A DNA stretch of 64,000 bases from Theropithecus gelada. Its lineage: Eukaryota; Chordata; Mammalia; Primates; Cercopithecidae. Positions within the stretch are counted from its first letter, which is position 1. The number at the start of each line of letters is the position of its first letter. This document shows, one piece after another, positions 10,946 through 23,569 of the stretch. The DNA is taken from NCBI RefSeq assembly GCF_003255815.1, contig NC_037682.1, positions 17,010,965 through 17,074,964 on the forward strand. The letters run 5' to 3'. The notes below the pieces were generated by a model that saw only the letters and a list, made by a program, of their open reading frames with translations, had not been told where the DNA came from and ran no database searches. The translations under genes were made by a program, and so were the position numbers.

Positions 10946-12614
10946 ATTGTGTGCACTTAGGTAGAAGGATCATACCACAAATAAAGAGGAAATATAAATT
11001 CAGATTTGAACTCACAGTAATGGAGATTTTTTTCAATAGTTAGAACATACACAGTGGATTGAAGTTGTGACATTATTTTCCTAAAAAATAATCAAGCTGA
11101 GGTTTTCTGACCATGTTTTAGTAGATTCATAAATGGATCTTTGCCATGGATATAAGTTTTAAGAATATTTCTGCTATGATTCTCCAGGTATAGGCATGAT
11201 TAATAAACCTGTATTATACTGTGAAAAAATAGAGACTATAATGGGTGGAGTTGCACTAATTACAATTAGCTATTAAATACGGTTGTTTGAACCTATCATA
11301 TACAATCTATATCAGAATAATGAAGTTGATGATGACAACCTGTATTTACTGAGATGATCTTGCCGTTGTCCTGATATGCTTTGGTACCAGGTGCTATTAA
11401 TCCTCTGACTTGTCAGAAAACACCTGTTGATACTGAGTTCTACAGAAGCTTTCAATGCCACAAAAATAATTTATTAATTTTCAGTACTAGTAATCATAAG
11501 TAGTGTTTTTAGAGTTTCCATGTGGTTTTTGAAATAATTTAAATGGCAATAGTTACATTTTTAAATATTTGGACTATTTGCAAAGAACCTCCACAATACA
11601 AAAGGTCCTTTGTAGGATGCCAAGTGTTAAAAACAACCTCCTCAATATTACTAAAAATGGAAATTAATCTCCAAATTAACACAACAGCATTTCCATTAAA
11701 ATTATGAATATGTTTTTAGGGAAAATATTTACATTGCCAATAAGCCTGTTAACTATTCCCTCAGAGTCTCTCAGAAATTAACATGTTTGGAATCCTTCAA
11801 TTACTAGGTCCCCGGTGACATAAGAATGCATGTAAAAGCCCTTGGTTTTACTGGTGAAATGATTCCCTTAAGCAACTGGAAACAGTTCCTTCCTCAGTAA
11901 GTAGCTTCTGTGGTTACTGGACTGGCTTTAATGGTGCAAAAAAAAAAAAAAAAATCAACTTTTGTTGGTCTGAGAGCAAGAACCACTGATTTGAGTACAA
12001 ATAGTTTTGAGAGTACATTTATCATTCAATACTGCACCAACGAGGTAATCTATCTTGTATCACCCTTTCCGATATAGCTTCCGCAGGATCTAAAATGCCT
12101 TTTGTTTAAATAAACCTTTTGTTACTCATAGGAGAACCGAAGCATAGCTACCTACCTTATAATTTGAATTCACTTATTTTATAACACAAGATTGTTTTGT
12201 TATATGTTTGGAAAGAACTTAATGAATCATTGTATTTTAATGAGATCTATTTGTTAATTCCTTTTTAAAAGTAAGAATCCAAGAATGACTGTCTTTTCCT
12301 ACCACTATCCTCATGCCTCTTCTCTTCCTTTTGATGTTTCTCTAAATAGAATTTTTAGACTATAAGAAGGGATGACCAACGTGAAGTTGCCAAGAATACG
12401 TGCCCTGCATTTTCGGGAAGTATGTGAACCATAGAATGGTCATACTGTTAATATTCTCCCCATCCTCATGCTTGTTTTCATGGGCGTTGATTTCATACAC
12501 ACTGACTTTGAATTACACTGGTCAATTACATGTTGAATGATCTTGAGATACCAGCCTAAGCATTAATGTTTTCATCCAAAATACGGAGTTAATAATAAGA
12601 ATCTTGTTTATAGA
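10946..12614. other. Intergenic sequence, no gene or repeat family recognised
   Basis: AT-rich unique-looking DNA with an A-run at about 11938-11955. No open frame of interest. Confidence 0.5.
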
Positions 12615-12860
12615 GAACCAGTGTATCATGTGGCTTTGGAGTCAGAATCTTGGGTGGTTCTAATCCTGTTTCCATCACATCCTAAATCTCAAAATCTCTG
12701 TTTCTTAGTTTCCTTCATCTATAAAAAAAAAATCATAATGATAGTAACTCCATGGTAATTTTGTTAGTTTTTTGGTGACTATTAAATGAGTTATAGGTAA
12801 AGTGTTAAGAATATTGCATTGCACATAATAAGCGTTATGCAGGTGACAATTATTGTTAGT
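12615..12860 (+). mobile_element. MIR SINE
   Basis: Mammalian-wide interspersed repeat in sense order: 'ctttggagtcagaatcttgg', then 'tttcttagtttccttcatct' core, then an 'aaatgag...' and 'gcacataataagcgtta' 3' part. Ancient, with many substitutions. Confidence 0.8.
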
Positions 12861-13034
12861 AAAATTTGACAGGTAGTCCTAGTTATAAGCTAAGAATAAA
12901 ATGGCAGTGTAGCAATCAAAACTAATTTTTGATGTTACCTACTGTATGTCAGTCTCTCTAAAGAATCACACATGGAAAGATAAGTAGGTAGATAAAGGGA
13001 CAGAAAGAGGGGGAGATAATTTTCCCTATGTAAT

Positions 13035-13150
13035 CCATACAGAAACACTATGAGATATTTATTATCATTGTTATAGTACATATTAGGATAATTTATATTA
13101 AGTTGCACAAGGTCACACAGCCCCCATGCAGCCAAGATGGGCATCTAATC
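13035..13150 (-). mobile_element. MIR SINE fragment, antisense
   Basis: Contains 'gcacaaggtcacacagccc', the complement of the MIR 'gctgtgtgaccttgggc' core, preceded by an 'atttattatcattgttat' segment. Confidence 0.65.
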
Positions 13151-14499
13151 AAATTACTCCTAAATTGAAGTTATGTCTTATATTTTCTAAATACCATGAC
13201 TACTTTTCAAACAAGCAAAGTAAGAATAACCACAGTCCTACTGTAGTGCTGCATCTCATTCACACACTTTGAGGTGATAACATAAGGCAGCACTTTGAGC
13301 ACGTGATTAACCCTTCTGATTATCAATAGGCTTCTCAGTGTCTATGTCATTGGCTAGTTTTATTGCTTACATGAGATAAACAAATTGTCTGTAGCACTGT
13401 CATTGTCATAATATGTATTATGTAAATGAGGCAGTGACTCAGAAATATTTTTAATTCCCATCTTGGCTCTTTCAACATGAACTACAGAGATTGATGCTTT
13501 GCTTGTTTTTTTGTTTTTTGTTTTTTTTAATGTACTTCCAAGTCTATCCTTCATGGCCAAAATCAAATTATTTGTACTTCAAAGTCAAGTTAAAAATGTT
13601 TATAATTGTGTAAGTGTTTTGAGACCTTAGAAGCAGTCTTCAACAGTCTTTAACAGATTTTCTGACTCATCACTTTGTATTATACTACCATAACAATAAA
13701 TGTGACAATTGTTGTTTACTTATAAAATTTAATCAGTGATAATGCTATATACAGTAATGTTATTTAATTGGAAGTTAACATGTAACTAAATGTTTGGCTT
13801 ACTTTACTTGGTCAGTCCACTAATGTTCATTGAGCATTTCCTGGAAGCCAGTGATTTCGATAAATGCCAGAAGTATAGAAACAAGTAGTTAACTAACTTT
13901 ATCTGCTCGGTTTAGTATGTGAATAGGGTTTATGGAATTACACTAAGCTCTTTTCTGGAAAAATATCCTCAGAGCTGGTATTTACTGACATTTGTTTTTA
14001 TTTCACTAAACCTGCTTTATAGTAAAAAAAAAAAAAAAAAAATTAGCTGGCATATTTCATTACACCACTCTATTCACTCAGTCAAGAGACATAGCATACC
14101 AGTATCTATCAAATCCTGAAAACAAAAAGCAGATTGTTCTAAAATTCTTATTTGAAGGAACATTCTGTAAGTCAGTTCATTTTTAATAATATACGTATTT
14201 TCTTTACTTAATATGATCATCAGTCTGTTCATTAATGTATTACTTTTTTAATACTCTAGGCCAGTTATTGTTTAATATTTTGGGTACAAAATAGTAAGGA
14301 ACTCAAACATGATCCATGTGCATAGGAAGTCAACCGTTCAATGGAAGAAATAGTAATCAAATAAAATATAACCTGCAACCATTAAATATGATATTACTAA
14401 ACTCTGAAATATATTTCTCAGAGTTTACAGTTCAAAAAAGTTTGAGCTTGCTTTTTTTATTGACTATTTTTTAAACAAAATAACTTTATAATTACAACT
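13151..14499. other. Intergenic sequence upstream of OR5I1
   Basis: About 13805-13880 resembles the L2 3' end ('cattgagcatttcctg'); 14240-14345 may also be L2. An A21 run at 14022-14043 is followed by 'aattagctgg', perhaps an Alu scrap. Otherwise nothing recognised. Confidence 0.4.
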
Positions 14500-14525
14500 A
14501 GTTATTTTTCTTTTTTCATCAATAG
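14500..14525 (+). other. Candidate 3' splice site of the OR5I1 coding exon
   Basis: A strong pyrimidine tract ('ttatttttcttttttcatc') ends in 'aatag' 49 bases before the ATG, as expected for the acceptor of an OR coding exon. Confidence 0.5.
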
Positions 14526-14574
14526 AACATTTTAGGATATTAGAATTTCTCATAAAAGGAAAACAAAACAGAAG

Positions 14575-15519
14575 ATGGAATTTACAGATGGAAACTACAC
14601 CTTGGTGACTGAGTTTATTCTGTTAGGTTTTCCAACTCGCCCTGAACTGCAGATTGTCCTGTTCCTCATATTTCTGACATTATATGGTATAATTCTAATA
14701 GGGAACATTGAATTGATGCTGTTGATCAGGATTGATCCTCACCTTCAAACCCCCATGTATTTTTTCCTTAGCAACCTATCATTTGTAGACCTTTGCTATT
14801 CCTCAGTCATTGTTCCCAAGATGCTGGTCAATTTCCTCTCGGAGAATAAATATATTTCCTATTATGGATGTGCCCTGCAGTTTTATTTCTTCTGTACTTT
14901 TGCAGACACAGAATCCTTCATCCTGGCTGCGATGGCCTATGATCGCTATGTCGCCATCTGTAACCCTTTACTGTACACAGTTGTGATGTCTAGGGGCATC
15001 TGTATGTGGCTGATTGTCTTGTCATACATTGGAGGCAACATGAGTTCCCTGGTTCACACATCCTTTGCCTTTATTCTGAAATATTGTGACAAAAATGTTA
15101 TTAATCATTTTTTCTGTGACCTCCCTCCCCTACTTAAACTATCCTGCACTGACACAACAATTAATGAGTGGCTCCTCTCCACATACGGCAGCTCAGTGGA
15201 AATTATTTGTTTTATCATCATCATCGTCTCCTACTTTTTCATTCTTCTCTCAGTCTTAAAGATCCGCTCTACCAGTGGGAGGAAGAAGACCTTTTCTACA
15301 TGTGCCTCTCACCTGACTTCTGTGACGATCTATCAAGGGACTCTCCTCTTTATTTACTCACGGCCCAGCTACCTGTATTCTCCAAACACTGATAAAATTA
15401 TCTCAGTGTTCTACACCATTTTCATTCCAGTGCTGAATCCGTTGATTTATAGTTTGAGAAATAAAGATGTAAAGGATGCAGCCAAGAAAGTTCTAAGATC
15501 AAAGGTAGATTCTTCATGA
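14575..15519 (+). CDS. OR5I1: Olfactory receptor OR5I1, intact
   Basis: Class II olfactory GPCR. At 314 residues it has the length of human OR5I1 (also known as OLF1) and, from memory, matches it nearly throughout. Signatures: N-glycosylation site N7-Y-T, TM1 GN at 43-44, LQTPMYFFL at 57-65, MAYDRYVAIC at 120-129, C99 with loop cysteines C171, C181 and C191, TFSTCASH at 239-246, PVLNPLIYSLRN at 285-296. Residue 46, two after the conserved TM1 Asn, is Glu (GAA at 14710-14712); I remember Gly in human, which would be one transition. The charge in TM1 is unusual and could weaken folding. No stops or frameshifts. Plus strand, 8.2 kb after OR5F1. Confidence 0.95.
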   Translation: MEFTDGNYTLVTEFILLGFPTRPELQIVLFLIFLTLYGIILIGNIELMLLIRIDPHLQTPMYFFLSNLSFVDLCYSSVIVPKMLVNFLSENKYISYYGCALQFYFFCTFADTESFILAAMAYDRYVAICNPLLYTVVMSRGICMWLIVLSYIGGNMSSLVHTSFAFILKYCDKNVINHFFCDLPPLLKLSCTDTTINEWLLSTYGSSVEIICFIIIIVSYFFILLSVLKIRSTSGRKKTFSTCASHLTSVTIYQGTLLFIYSRPSYLYSPNTDKIISVFYTIFIPVLNPLIYSLRNKDVKDAAKKVLRSKVDSS

Positions 15520-15894
15520 GATAAAGCATCTCAAGATACGTCTAATTTCTCAATCACGTACTGTAATTGGGAGTTTGCAAAAACCTTACCAGTACACACA
15601 CACAACCTCTTATACTAGGGATTTTATCAAGCTCTTGGTTTAATTTAGCCAAATGAATTTCATAGTCCCAAAATATTTTAAAAACCATTTAAAAGTTTCA
15701 AAGTTGCTGCTAAACACTAGTCATACTACTTTTCAGTTATTACTAGCTTCAGATTTATGCTAAAATCAATTTCATCAAGTCATCTTAAAGGATATAGTAA
15801 ATGTTTCAGAAAACTGTGCATTTATGTAGATGTGTGTATCTGTAGAGTATCTCAATTATAAGTATAGATTACTGGATACCTGGGTAAGAAAAGA

Positions 15895-16095
15895 AGTCAG
15901 ATTGCTTTGATTTATCATTACCAAAATCATTACCTGGCTAGTGAGTGGCATATTGAATGAGTTGCTTAATTTTTCTATGCCTCACTTATCTGTAAAATGA
16001 GATGAATATTGTGCATATGCTATTGATTGTTTGATAGTGAATAGAGTTAATACAGTTAAGAGTTGAGAATAGTCCCTGGACATTTTATACACTTC
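15895..16095 (+). mobile_element. MIR SINE
   Basis: Sense MIR with 'tgagttgcttaatttttcta', 'tatctgtaaaatgagatgaa' and a late 'gaatagtccctggacat' segment in consensus order. Lies about 375 bases after OR5I1. Confidence 0.8.
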
Positions 16096-17424
16096 GATGT
16101 TTTTTTGTAATATATGTTTTAAAACTATCTCACACTAATTAAAAAACATGTTATAAAATAAGATGATAGAGGCCTGAATGTTACAAAAGCAATAATAAAA
16201 AGCCAAATAAGATTTTTTAAATTGAAGGTAATAACATGTTGGTAACTTTCTATACCCAATGTATAACAAAGCAATTTGGAAACATTTTCTTAGTGGCTTG
16301 AACAATATAGGTTAATTACAATGCAAAATATTTGTTTTTCTATCTCTTTTTAAAAAAATGCAACAATGTATTACTGAATGTGTGGAATATTATTTGCTGG
16401 AATCTCAGAAAAAGAATACTCTCTCTAATTTATTATGCTGTCCTAACTGTGTCCTCATAGGGAGATCAGTCCAGTACTGTAGTGGAAAACCATGCAGGAA
16501 ATGTGTGTTTGAAAACTGAAATTGAAGGATGTGTAGAAGGATGTGTATTATTGCAAAATCTATTTCAGTAACTAATATTGTGTGCTACAAATCACTATTA
16601 TTTATGATAATAAGTGTTTACAAGCTATGAACTGGAAATATAAAAGTTTACAGTTATGTAAGCATATATCATTTTATTTCCTTTCACAGATATTGCTTTT
16701 TTCTTCACAAATTAAAAGTTCAGGACCACACTGTGTCAAGCAAGTCTATTGGCACCATTTTTCCAACATTATGTTCTCATGCCATGTCTCTGTGTCACAT
16801 TTTGGTAATTCTCACAATGTCTCAATCTTTTCATTAATATTTTATCTATTATGAAGATCTGTGATCAGTGATCTCTGATGTTACTATTGTCATTATTTAG
16901 GGGCACAATGGACTGTACCCATAAAAGAGAGTGAACTTAATTGATAAATGTTATATATATTCTGACTGCTTCCCCAAGTGACATTCTGGCTCTCTCCCTT
17001 TCCTTTGGCCTCCCTATTTCCTGAGACACAACAATATCAAAATCAGACCAGTTCATAACGTTGCAATGACCTTTAAGTGTTCAAGCAACAGGAAATATTG
17101 CACATCTCTCACATTAAATAAAGAGTTAGAAATAATGAAGCTTAGTGAGGAAAGCATGACAAAAGACAAGCTGAAAACCTGTGCCAGGATAACTGTCATG
17201 TTGTAAATAGAAAGATAAATTACTGAATGAAATTTAAAGTGCCACTTCAGTGAACATGAATGATAAGAAATAAAACACTCTTGTTGTTGATTTGGGGAAA
17301 GGTTCAGTGGTCTGGCTTGAAGATCAAAACAGCCACAATAATCCATTAATACAAAGCCTAATGTAGAGCAAACCCCTAACTCTCTTCAGTTCTTTGAAGG
17401 CTGAGAGTGATGAGGAAGTCATAC
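16096..17424. other. Intergenic sequence, no gene recognised
   Basis: AT-rich DNA with only short open frames (for example 16582-16854 plus and 17053-17346 minus) that show no family resemblance. No repeat family identified. Confidence 0.45.
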
Positions 17425-18755
17425 ACAACAGAGCCCTCAGAAATAATACCACACATCTACAGACATCTGATCTTTGACAAACCTGACAAAAACAAGAAAT
17501 GGGGAAAGGATTCCCTGTTTAATAAGTGATGCTGGCAAAACTGGCTAGCCATATGTAGAAAGCTGAAACTGGATCCCTTCCTTACACCTTACACAAAAAT
17601 TAATTCAAGATGTATTAGAGACTCAAATGTTAGACCTAAAATCATAAAACCCTAGAAGAAAACGTAGGCAATACAATTCAGGACATAGGCATGGGCAAGG
17701 ACTTCATGTCTAAAACACCAAAAGCAATGGCAACAAAAGCCAGAATTGACAAATGGGAACTAATTAAACTAAAGAACTACTGCACAGCAAAAGAAACCAC
17801 CATCAGAGTGAACAGGCAACCTACAGAATGGGAGAAAATTTTTGCAATCTGCTCATCTGACAAAGGGCTAATATCCAGAACCTACAAAGAACTCAAACAA
17901 ATTTACAAGAAAAATACAAACAACCCCATCAAAAAGTGGGCAAAGGATATGAACAGACACTTCTCAAAAGAAGACATTTATGCTGCCAACGGACACATGA
18001 AAAAATGCTCATCATCAGTTGCCATCAGAGAAATGCAAATCAAAACCACAATGAGATACCATCTCACACCAGTTAGAATGGCAATCATTAAAAAGTCAGG
18101 AAACAACAGGTGCTGGAGAGATTGTGGAGAAATAGGAACACTTTTACACTGTTGGTGGGACTGTAAACTAGTTCAACCATTGTGGAAGACAGTGTGGCAA
18201 TTCCTCAAGGATCTAGAACTAGAAATACCATTTGACTCAGCCATCCCATTACTGGGGATATACCCAAAGGATTATAAATCATGCTGCTATAAAGACACAT
18301 GCACACTTACGTTTATTGTGGCATTATTCACAATAGCAAAGACTTGGAACCAACCAAAATGTCCATCAATGACAGACTGGATTAAGAAAATGTGGCACAT
18401 ATATGCCATGGAATACTATGCAGCCATGAAAAAGGATGAGTTCATGTCCTTTGTAGGGACATGGATGAAGCTGGAAACCATCATTCTCAGCAAACTATCA
18501 CAAGAACAGAAAACCAAACACCGCATGTTCTCACTCATAGGTGGGAATTGAACAATGAGTACAGTTGGACACAGGAAGGGAAACGTCACATACCGGGGCC
18601 TGTCGTGGGGTGGGGGGAGGGGGAGGGATGGCATTAGAAATGTACCTAATGTAAATGACTAGTTAATGGGTTCAGCACACCAACATGGCACATGTATACA
18701 TATGTAACAAACCTGCACATTGTGCACGTGTACCCTAGAACTTAAAGCATAATAA
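17425..18755 (+). mobile_element. 5'-truncated L1P retrotransposon
   Basis: LINE-1 3' end of about 1.33 kb: it starts inside ORF2 at the 'acagagccctcagaaataat' segment, runs through the ORF2 stop at 18551 and the standard 3' UTR ('acctgcacattgtgcacgtg'), and ends in a short A-rich tail. Far less diverged than the L1M pieces nearby, so a primate-age L1P insertion. Target-site duplications could not be seen clearly. Confidence 0.92.
17691..18551 (+). pseudogene. L1 ORF2 C-terminal remnant, 286 codons open
   Basis: Open reading frame ending at the natural ORF2 stop. It covers the C-terminal part downstream of the reverse transcriptase, including the Cys/His-rich segment (around residues 121-139, with HCWWDC) and the terminal KLSQEQKTKHRMFSLIGGN. 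Endonuclease and reverse transcriptase domains are missing because the element is 5'-truncated. The ORF2 part upstream (17425-17690) is out of frame with stops. It has no promoter and cannot encode a working protein. Confidence 0.9.
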
Positions 18756-18774
18756 AAACAAATTTTAAAACATT

Positions 18775-19765
18775 TAAGCTATCAGAGGTTGATTCCTGTG
18801 GTTTAAGGACATAAGTCAATTCCGTAACATAAAAGCACAAGATGAAACAGCAAGAGCTGATGTAGAAGCTACAGTAAGTTATCCTAATTGTTGATGGCTA
18901 CACTAAACAGCAAACTTTCAATATAGAAGAAACAACCTTATATTGTCAATGACTTACATAAAACCTTCACAGCTCAGGCTGATCTCTTTTTAGAGGAAGC
19001 TGTGACTTTAAGTTAAAGCCAATACTCATTTACCACTCTGAAAATCCTAGGGTCCTAAAAAATGATGGTAAATCTTTTTTATCCATGCTTTATAAGTATA
19101 ATACCAAAGCCTGGATGATGGCACATATGCTTACAGCATGGGTCACTGAATATTTTAAGCCCATTATTGAGACCTACTCCTCAGAAAGGAAAAGCTTCCT
19201 TTCGAAATATTACTGTTGTTTGACTATACACCTGGTTACTCGTCAACTCTAATGGAGATGCTCAAGATTAATATTATTTTCATACCTATTAAGGCAACAT
19301 CCACTATGCTGCCTGAGGATCAATGATTAATTTTGACTTTCAAATATTATTATTTAAGAAATACAGGCTGTAAGGTTAGAGCTGCCATAGACCGTGATTC
19401 CTCTGATAGATCTAAGCAAATTAAACTGATAACCTGGAAATAATTCATCATTCTAGATGTCATTAAGAACATTTATGATACATGGAAGGCAGCCAAAATG
19501 TCTATATTAACAGGAGTTTGGAAGAAGTTGATTCCAATCTTTGTGGATGACTTAAGACTTTACTGAAAGAAACAACTGCAGAGGTAATGAAAGTGATAAC
19601 CTGTTCGATGTAGCTGACATGAAAACAAAAAAGTTTAGAAATTACATAAATTTAATTAATAAAGATGCAGCAGGGAGAGGATTGTCTCCAATTTTGAAAA
19701 TTCTGCTGTGGGTAAAACGCTGTCAAACAACATCACATGCCAGTAGCTTGTAGAAATCTTTTGTG
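18775..19765 (+). mobile_element. Tigger (pogo-like) DNA transposon fossil
   Basis: The sequence follows the Tigger1-type transposase gene in sense order: 'tctctttttagaggaagctg', then 'gcctggatgatggcacatat', 'tattttaagcccattattga', 'ggagtttggaagaagttgat' and an end near 'gaaaggaagaattct'. Family knowledge: Tigger transposases are DDE enzymes moving elements with TA target sites. Here the frame is broken by many stops and indels and no terminal repeats were recognised, so it is a dead internal fragment. Confidence 0.75.
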
Positions 19766-19867
19766 AAAGGAAGAATTCTATTTTTAAATTTCATTGTTGT
19801 TTATTTTTTGAAAATTTTATCTGTTCATCAAATAAATGATGCGTTTTGTTTTTTATTTGTGGATTTT

Positions 19868-20095
19868 TTTAAAAAAATTTAAATTCAGGGAGTTCACGTG
19901 TAGGTTTTTTACATAGGTATATTGGGTTCTGCTGAGGTTTGAGCTTTAATAAGAACATCACCCAAATAGTGGGCATGGAGCCCAATGGGTAGTTTTGCAA
20001 CCCTTGCCCCACTCCATTCCTCCCCTCTTTTTGGAGCCTCCAGTGTTTACTGCATCCATCTTTATATTTAAAAAGAGCAGGATTTGCCATATTAT
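19868..20095 (-). mobile_element. L1 (L1PB/L1MA-like) 3' end, antisense
   Basis: Antisense L1 3' UTR: 'aaattcagggagttcacgtg', 'ttttttacataggtatattg' and 'acccaaatagtgggcatgga' follow the complement of an older L1 3' end. Confidence 0.7.
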
Positions 20096-20099
20096 TCTT

Positions 20100-22225
20100 G
20101 TACCAGTTAAAACAGACTTTAAATCAACAATAATAAAAAGAGACAAAGGGCACTGCACAATGATATAGGGCTCAATTCAACAATAAGATTTAACTCTCCT
20201 AAATATATATGCAGCCAACATCAGAGAGCCCAGATTTATAAAACAAATACTAGTAGTCCTAAGAAAATAGATTAACAGCCATACAATAACAGTACGGGAC
20301 TTCAACACCCCACTGTCAGTACTAGGCAGATTATTGGTGCAGAAAACTGACAAAGAAACTCTGGACCTAAATTGGACTCACAACCAAATAGACCAAATAG
20401 CTACCTATAGAATACTCCACCCAACAACTGCAGAACGTACATGCTTCTCATCTGTGCACAGAACATTCTCTAAAATTGACCACACCCTCGGTCATAAAGC
20501 AAGTCTCAATAGATTAAAAAACTGAAATCGTATCAAGCATCTTCTTGGATCACAGTGGAATAAAATTAAAAACCAATACCAAGAGGAACTATCTAAACCA
20601 CACAAGTACACAGAAAGTCAACAACTGCTCCTTATTTAATTTTGGGTAAACAAAAAAATTAAGGCATTATTGCCTTATATTCAGAACTTGCCACAGCCAC
20701 ACCAGTTCTCAGCCACCATCACCCTGATCAGTCAACAGGCATCATTCAAAGCAAAACCTTCCTCCAGCTAAAAGGTTGTAATTTATCGAAGACTCAGAAA
20801 CAGAAAGTCAAATAAAGCATGTTTTTGTTTATAGGTGGGAGCTTATTAATGTGTATATGTGGACATAAAGTGTGTAATAGCAGTCATTGGAGACTTTGAA
20901 GAGAGGAGGGTGAGAAACGATAAATTATGTAATAAGTACAATGTACACAATTTGAGTGATGGTTACAATAAAAGCCCAGGGTTCACCACTATGCAATATA
21001 TCTTTATTGCAAAACTTGACTTGCACCCCTTAAATTTATACAAATTATGTATATATATGTGTGTGTGTGTGTATCTCAAATGGACAAGTTTTTAACTAGA
21101 CTAAGAAGAGAGAAGATTCAAATAAATAAAATCAGAAATGACAGTGGAGAAACTGCAACTGATACCACAGAAATACCGAGGGTCATAAGAGACTACTAGG
21201 AACAACTTATGACAACAAATTGAATAACCTAGAAGAAATGGATAAATTCCTAAACATATATAATCTATTGAGATCAAATCATGATGAAATATACAATCTG
21301 AGCAGACTAATAACACATAAAGATCTGGAGTCAGTAATAAAAAATATTTGCATTAAATTAATGCCCATATCCTGATTGCTTCATTACTAAATTCTACCCA
21401 ACGTTTAAAGAAAAACTAATACCAATTTTTCTAAAACTCTTTTATAAAATCAAAGAGGAGGAAATATATCCAAACTTATATTACAAGGTCAGCATTACCT
21501 GTATACCAAAACCAATTACTTTACAAGAAAATTATTGACCAATATCCCTGATTAACATAGATGCAGCAATCATCAACAAAATACTGGTAAATCGATACTT
21601 AATAGCGATTAAAAGAAGCGTTTATGATGATCAGGCAAATGTATCCCTGTTATCCACAGATGGTTCATGTCTACAAATTAATGTGATACACAACATTAAC
21701 AGAATGAGGAAAAAGATATATTATCTCAAATGCAGAAAAGCATTTGACAAAATGCAATATCACTTTATGATAAAAACTCTCAACATAATAGACATGGAAG
21801 GAAGGCATCTCCATAATGAAGGCCATATAATTCAAGCCCACAACCAACATCATACTCAGTGATGAAAAGGGGATAACTTTTCATATAAGATAAGGAACAA
21901 AAGAAGAATGCTCAGTCTTAACTATTTCTATTCAACATAGTACTGGGACTTCTAGCCAGAGCAATTAGGCACACTCACACACACACACACACACACTCAC
22001 ATGCCTACACACACGCACACACACAAGAAAGAAAGAAAAGAAAAGAAAAATGAAAATAAATAAAAGGTATCCAAATCAGAAAGGAAGAAAAAATAATCTT
22101 TCCGGTTGAAGACCACACAATCTTATATACAGAGAACCCTAAGAACTTCACAGAAACCTGATAGAACTAATAAATGAATTCGGTAAACATGCAGGATACA
22201 AAATCAACATGACAATGACCGAATT
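20100..22225 (+). mobile_element. L1 ORF2 fragments, broken by an L1 3'-end-like piece
   Basis: Sense ORF2 sequence at about 20100-20630 ('caacatcagagagcccagat', 'gacttcaacaccccactgtc') and about 21080-22225 ('aacctagaagaaatggataa', 'acatgcaggatacaaaatca'). Between them, 20820-21035 resembles an L1 3' end. The ORF2 order is largely preserved but the frame is destroyed by stops, indels and a simple repeat at about 21970-22055. Confidence 0.8.
21970..22055. repeat. (AC)n plus (GAAA)n compound microsatellite
   Basis: An interrupted AC run is followed by GAAA/AAAGA units, inside L1 sequence. Confidence 0.9.
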
Positions 22226-23569
22226 TTGTTTTGGTCATTATTTAATTCAGGATTATTTCAATTATACTAAGATTCACTGAGTATATACTCATTGCTTTTA
22301 TGCATATTTAGGTGCTTTGTATTTCTTGGCAAATTCAGTAGTTTCTATACTTATATTCTAGTGAGAAGTAACAGATACTAGTTAACTGAGCACTCAGATA
22401 ATTCACAAGACACCTGGAAACAAAAATGATATAAAAAGACTGTGGTTATAATCCAACAGCAAAATGTCTAAATCTAATGTGCAGGAGAAATTCTTCCTGG
22501 GATGGAGATATTGTCTCGAATCTGAAAAGACGTAACTTGGGGAGAGGAAGGGATTCTTGGCAGAGGGTTTGGCAATTAGAGAGGTCTGGAGGTGGACAGG
22601 TCCAGGTCGTTTTGGAAGTGAAGTCCAACCTTGCTAGGTTACAAATGTCAAGAAAGGGCCCTGCTCAAGTACATCTGTGTGCTCTAATTATCAACTATCA
22701 CTCCTCCATCCCTTTCTCCAGGAAGTTTCCCTTTTCTTTCTCATTCTCAGCCCTCCTAAAATGACCCTCATTGTGGCTCACAAACAAACAATTCCTTAAG
22801 GCATTATTTTAGTATCACCTGTTTATGAAATCATTGCTTCCAGTGTGAGATTTTGAGTATTCTTTGCTCAAGTATGGAGTACTGAGTTTCATCCCTGTTT
22901 ATCCAAAGCACCTACATAAATGTTATGTCTGTAACATAAAATAGGAAAACAAGTAAATAAAGAAACAAAAACACCATATTTCTGTGTGTTTATTAGATGT
23001 CAGCATGACAAAATTAATGGAAAATATGGTATGTGACTCGAATAAATATGTGTTCATTTACATGTGTGTGTATATATATGTCTAATTGCTTTTACTATAG
23101 TACCTACAATGCTTGTGCATGAACATTTATCTGTGTATATCTGGGATATTTGCCCTTTTCATCTGTCTCTGTTCTTGTTTCCTGGTGACTACAGCACTGA
23201 ATCAGCTTGTTGAGAAAACATAGAGATAAAATTATATCGGAATGGATGTATAAGATACAAGGATACTCTTAACTATTCATTGCAATTATAGAAGCTAAAT
23301 ACCACTGAATATTTTAGGTTTTCTGGCTGCCAGTGTGAAGTGTCCTTGTGTGAAAATATTTCAGAATAAAAGTAAAACCCAAGAAATTCCTATGTGGTAA
23401 GTGTGGCATATGAAACACTGTGACATGTTAGGAGAGGTATCGCGATGGAGGAAAAGAAAAACTATGAATAATTCCTGCTTTAGATAAAAGGCTTTATGGG
23501 TTTCGAGGGTAACACATTTTCTTAATTAACCTGTATTCTTTCACAATGGTGACTATGAGCACTGTAATG

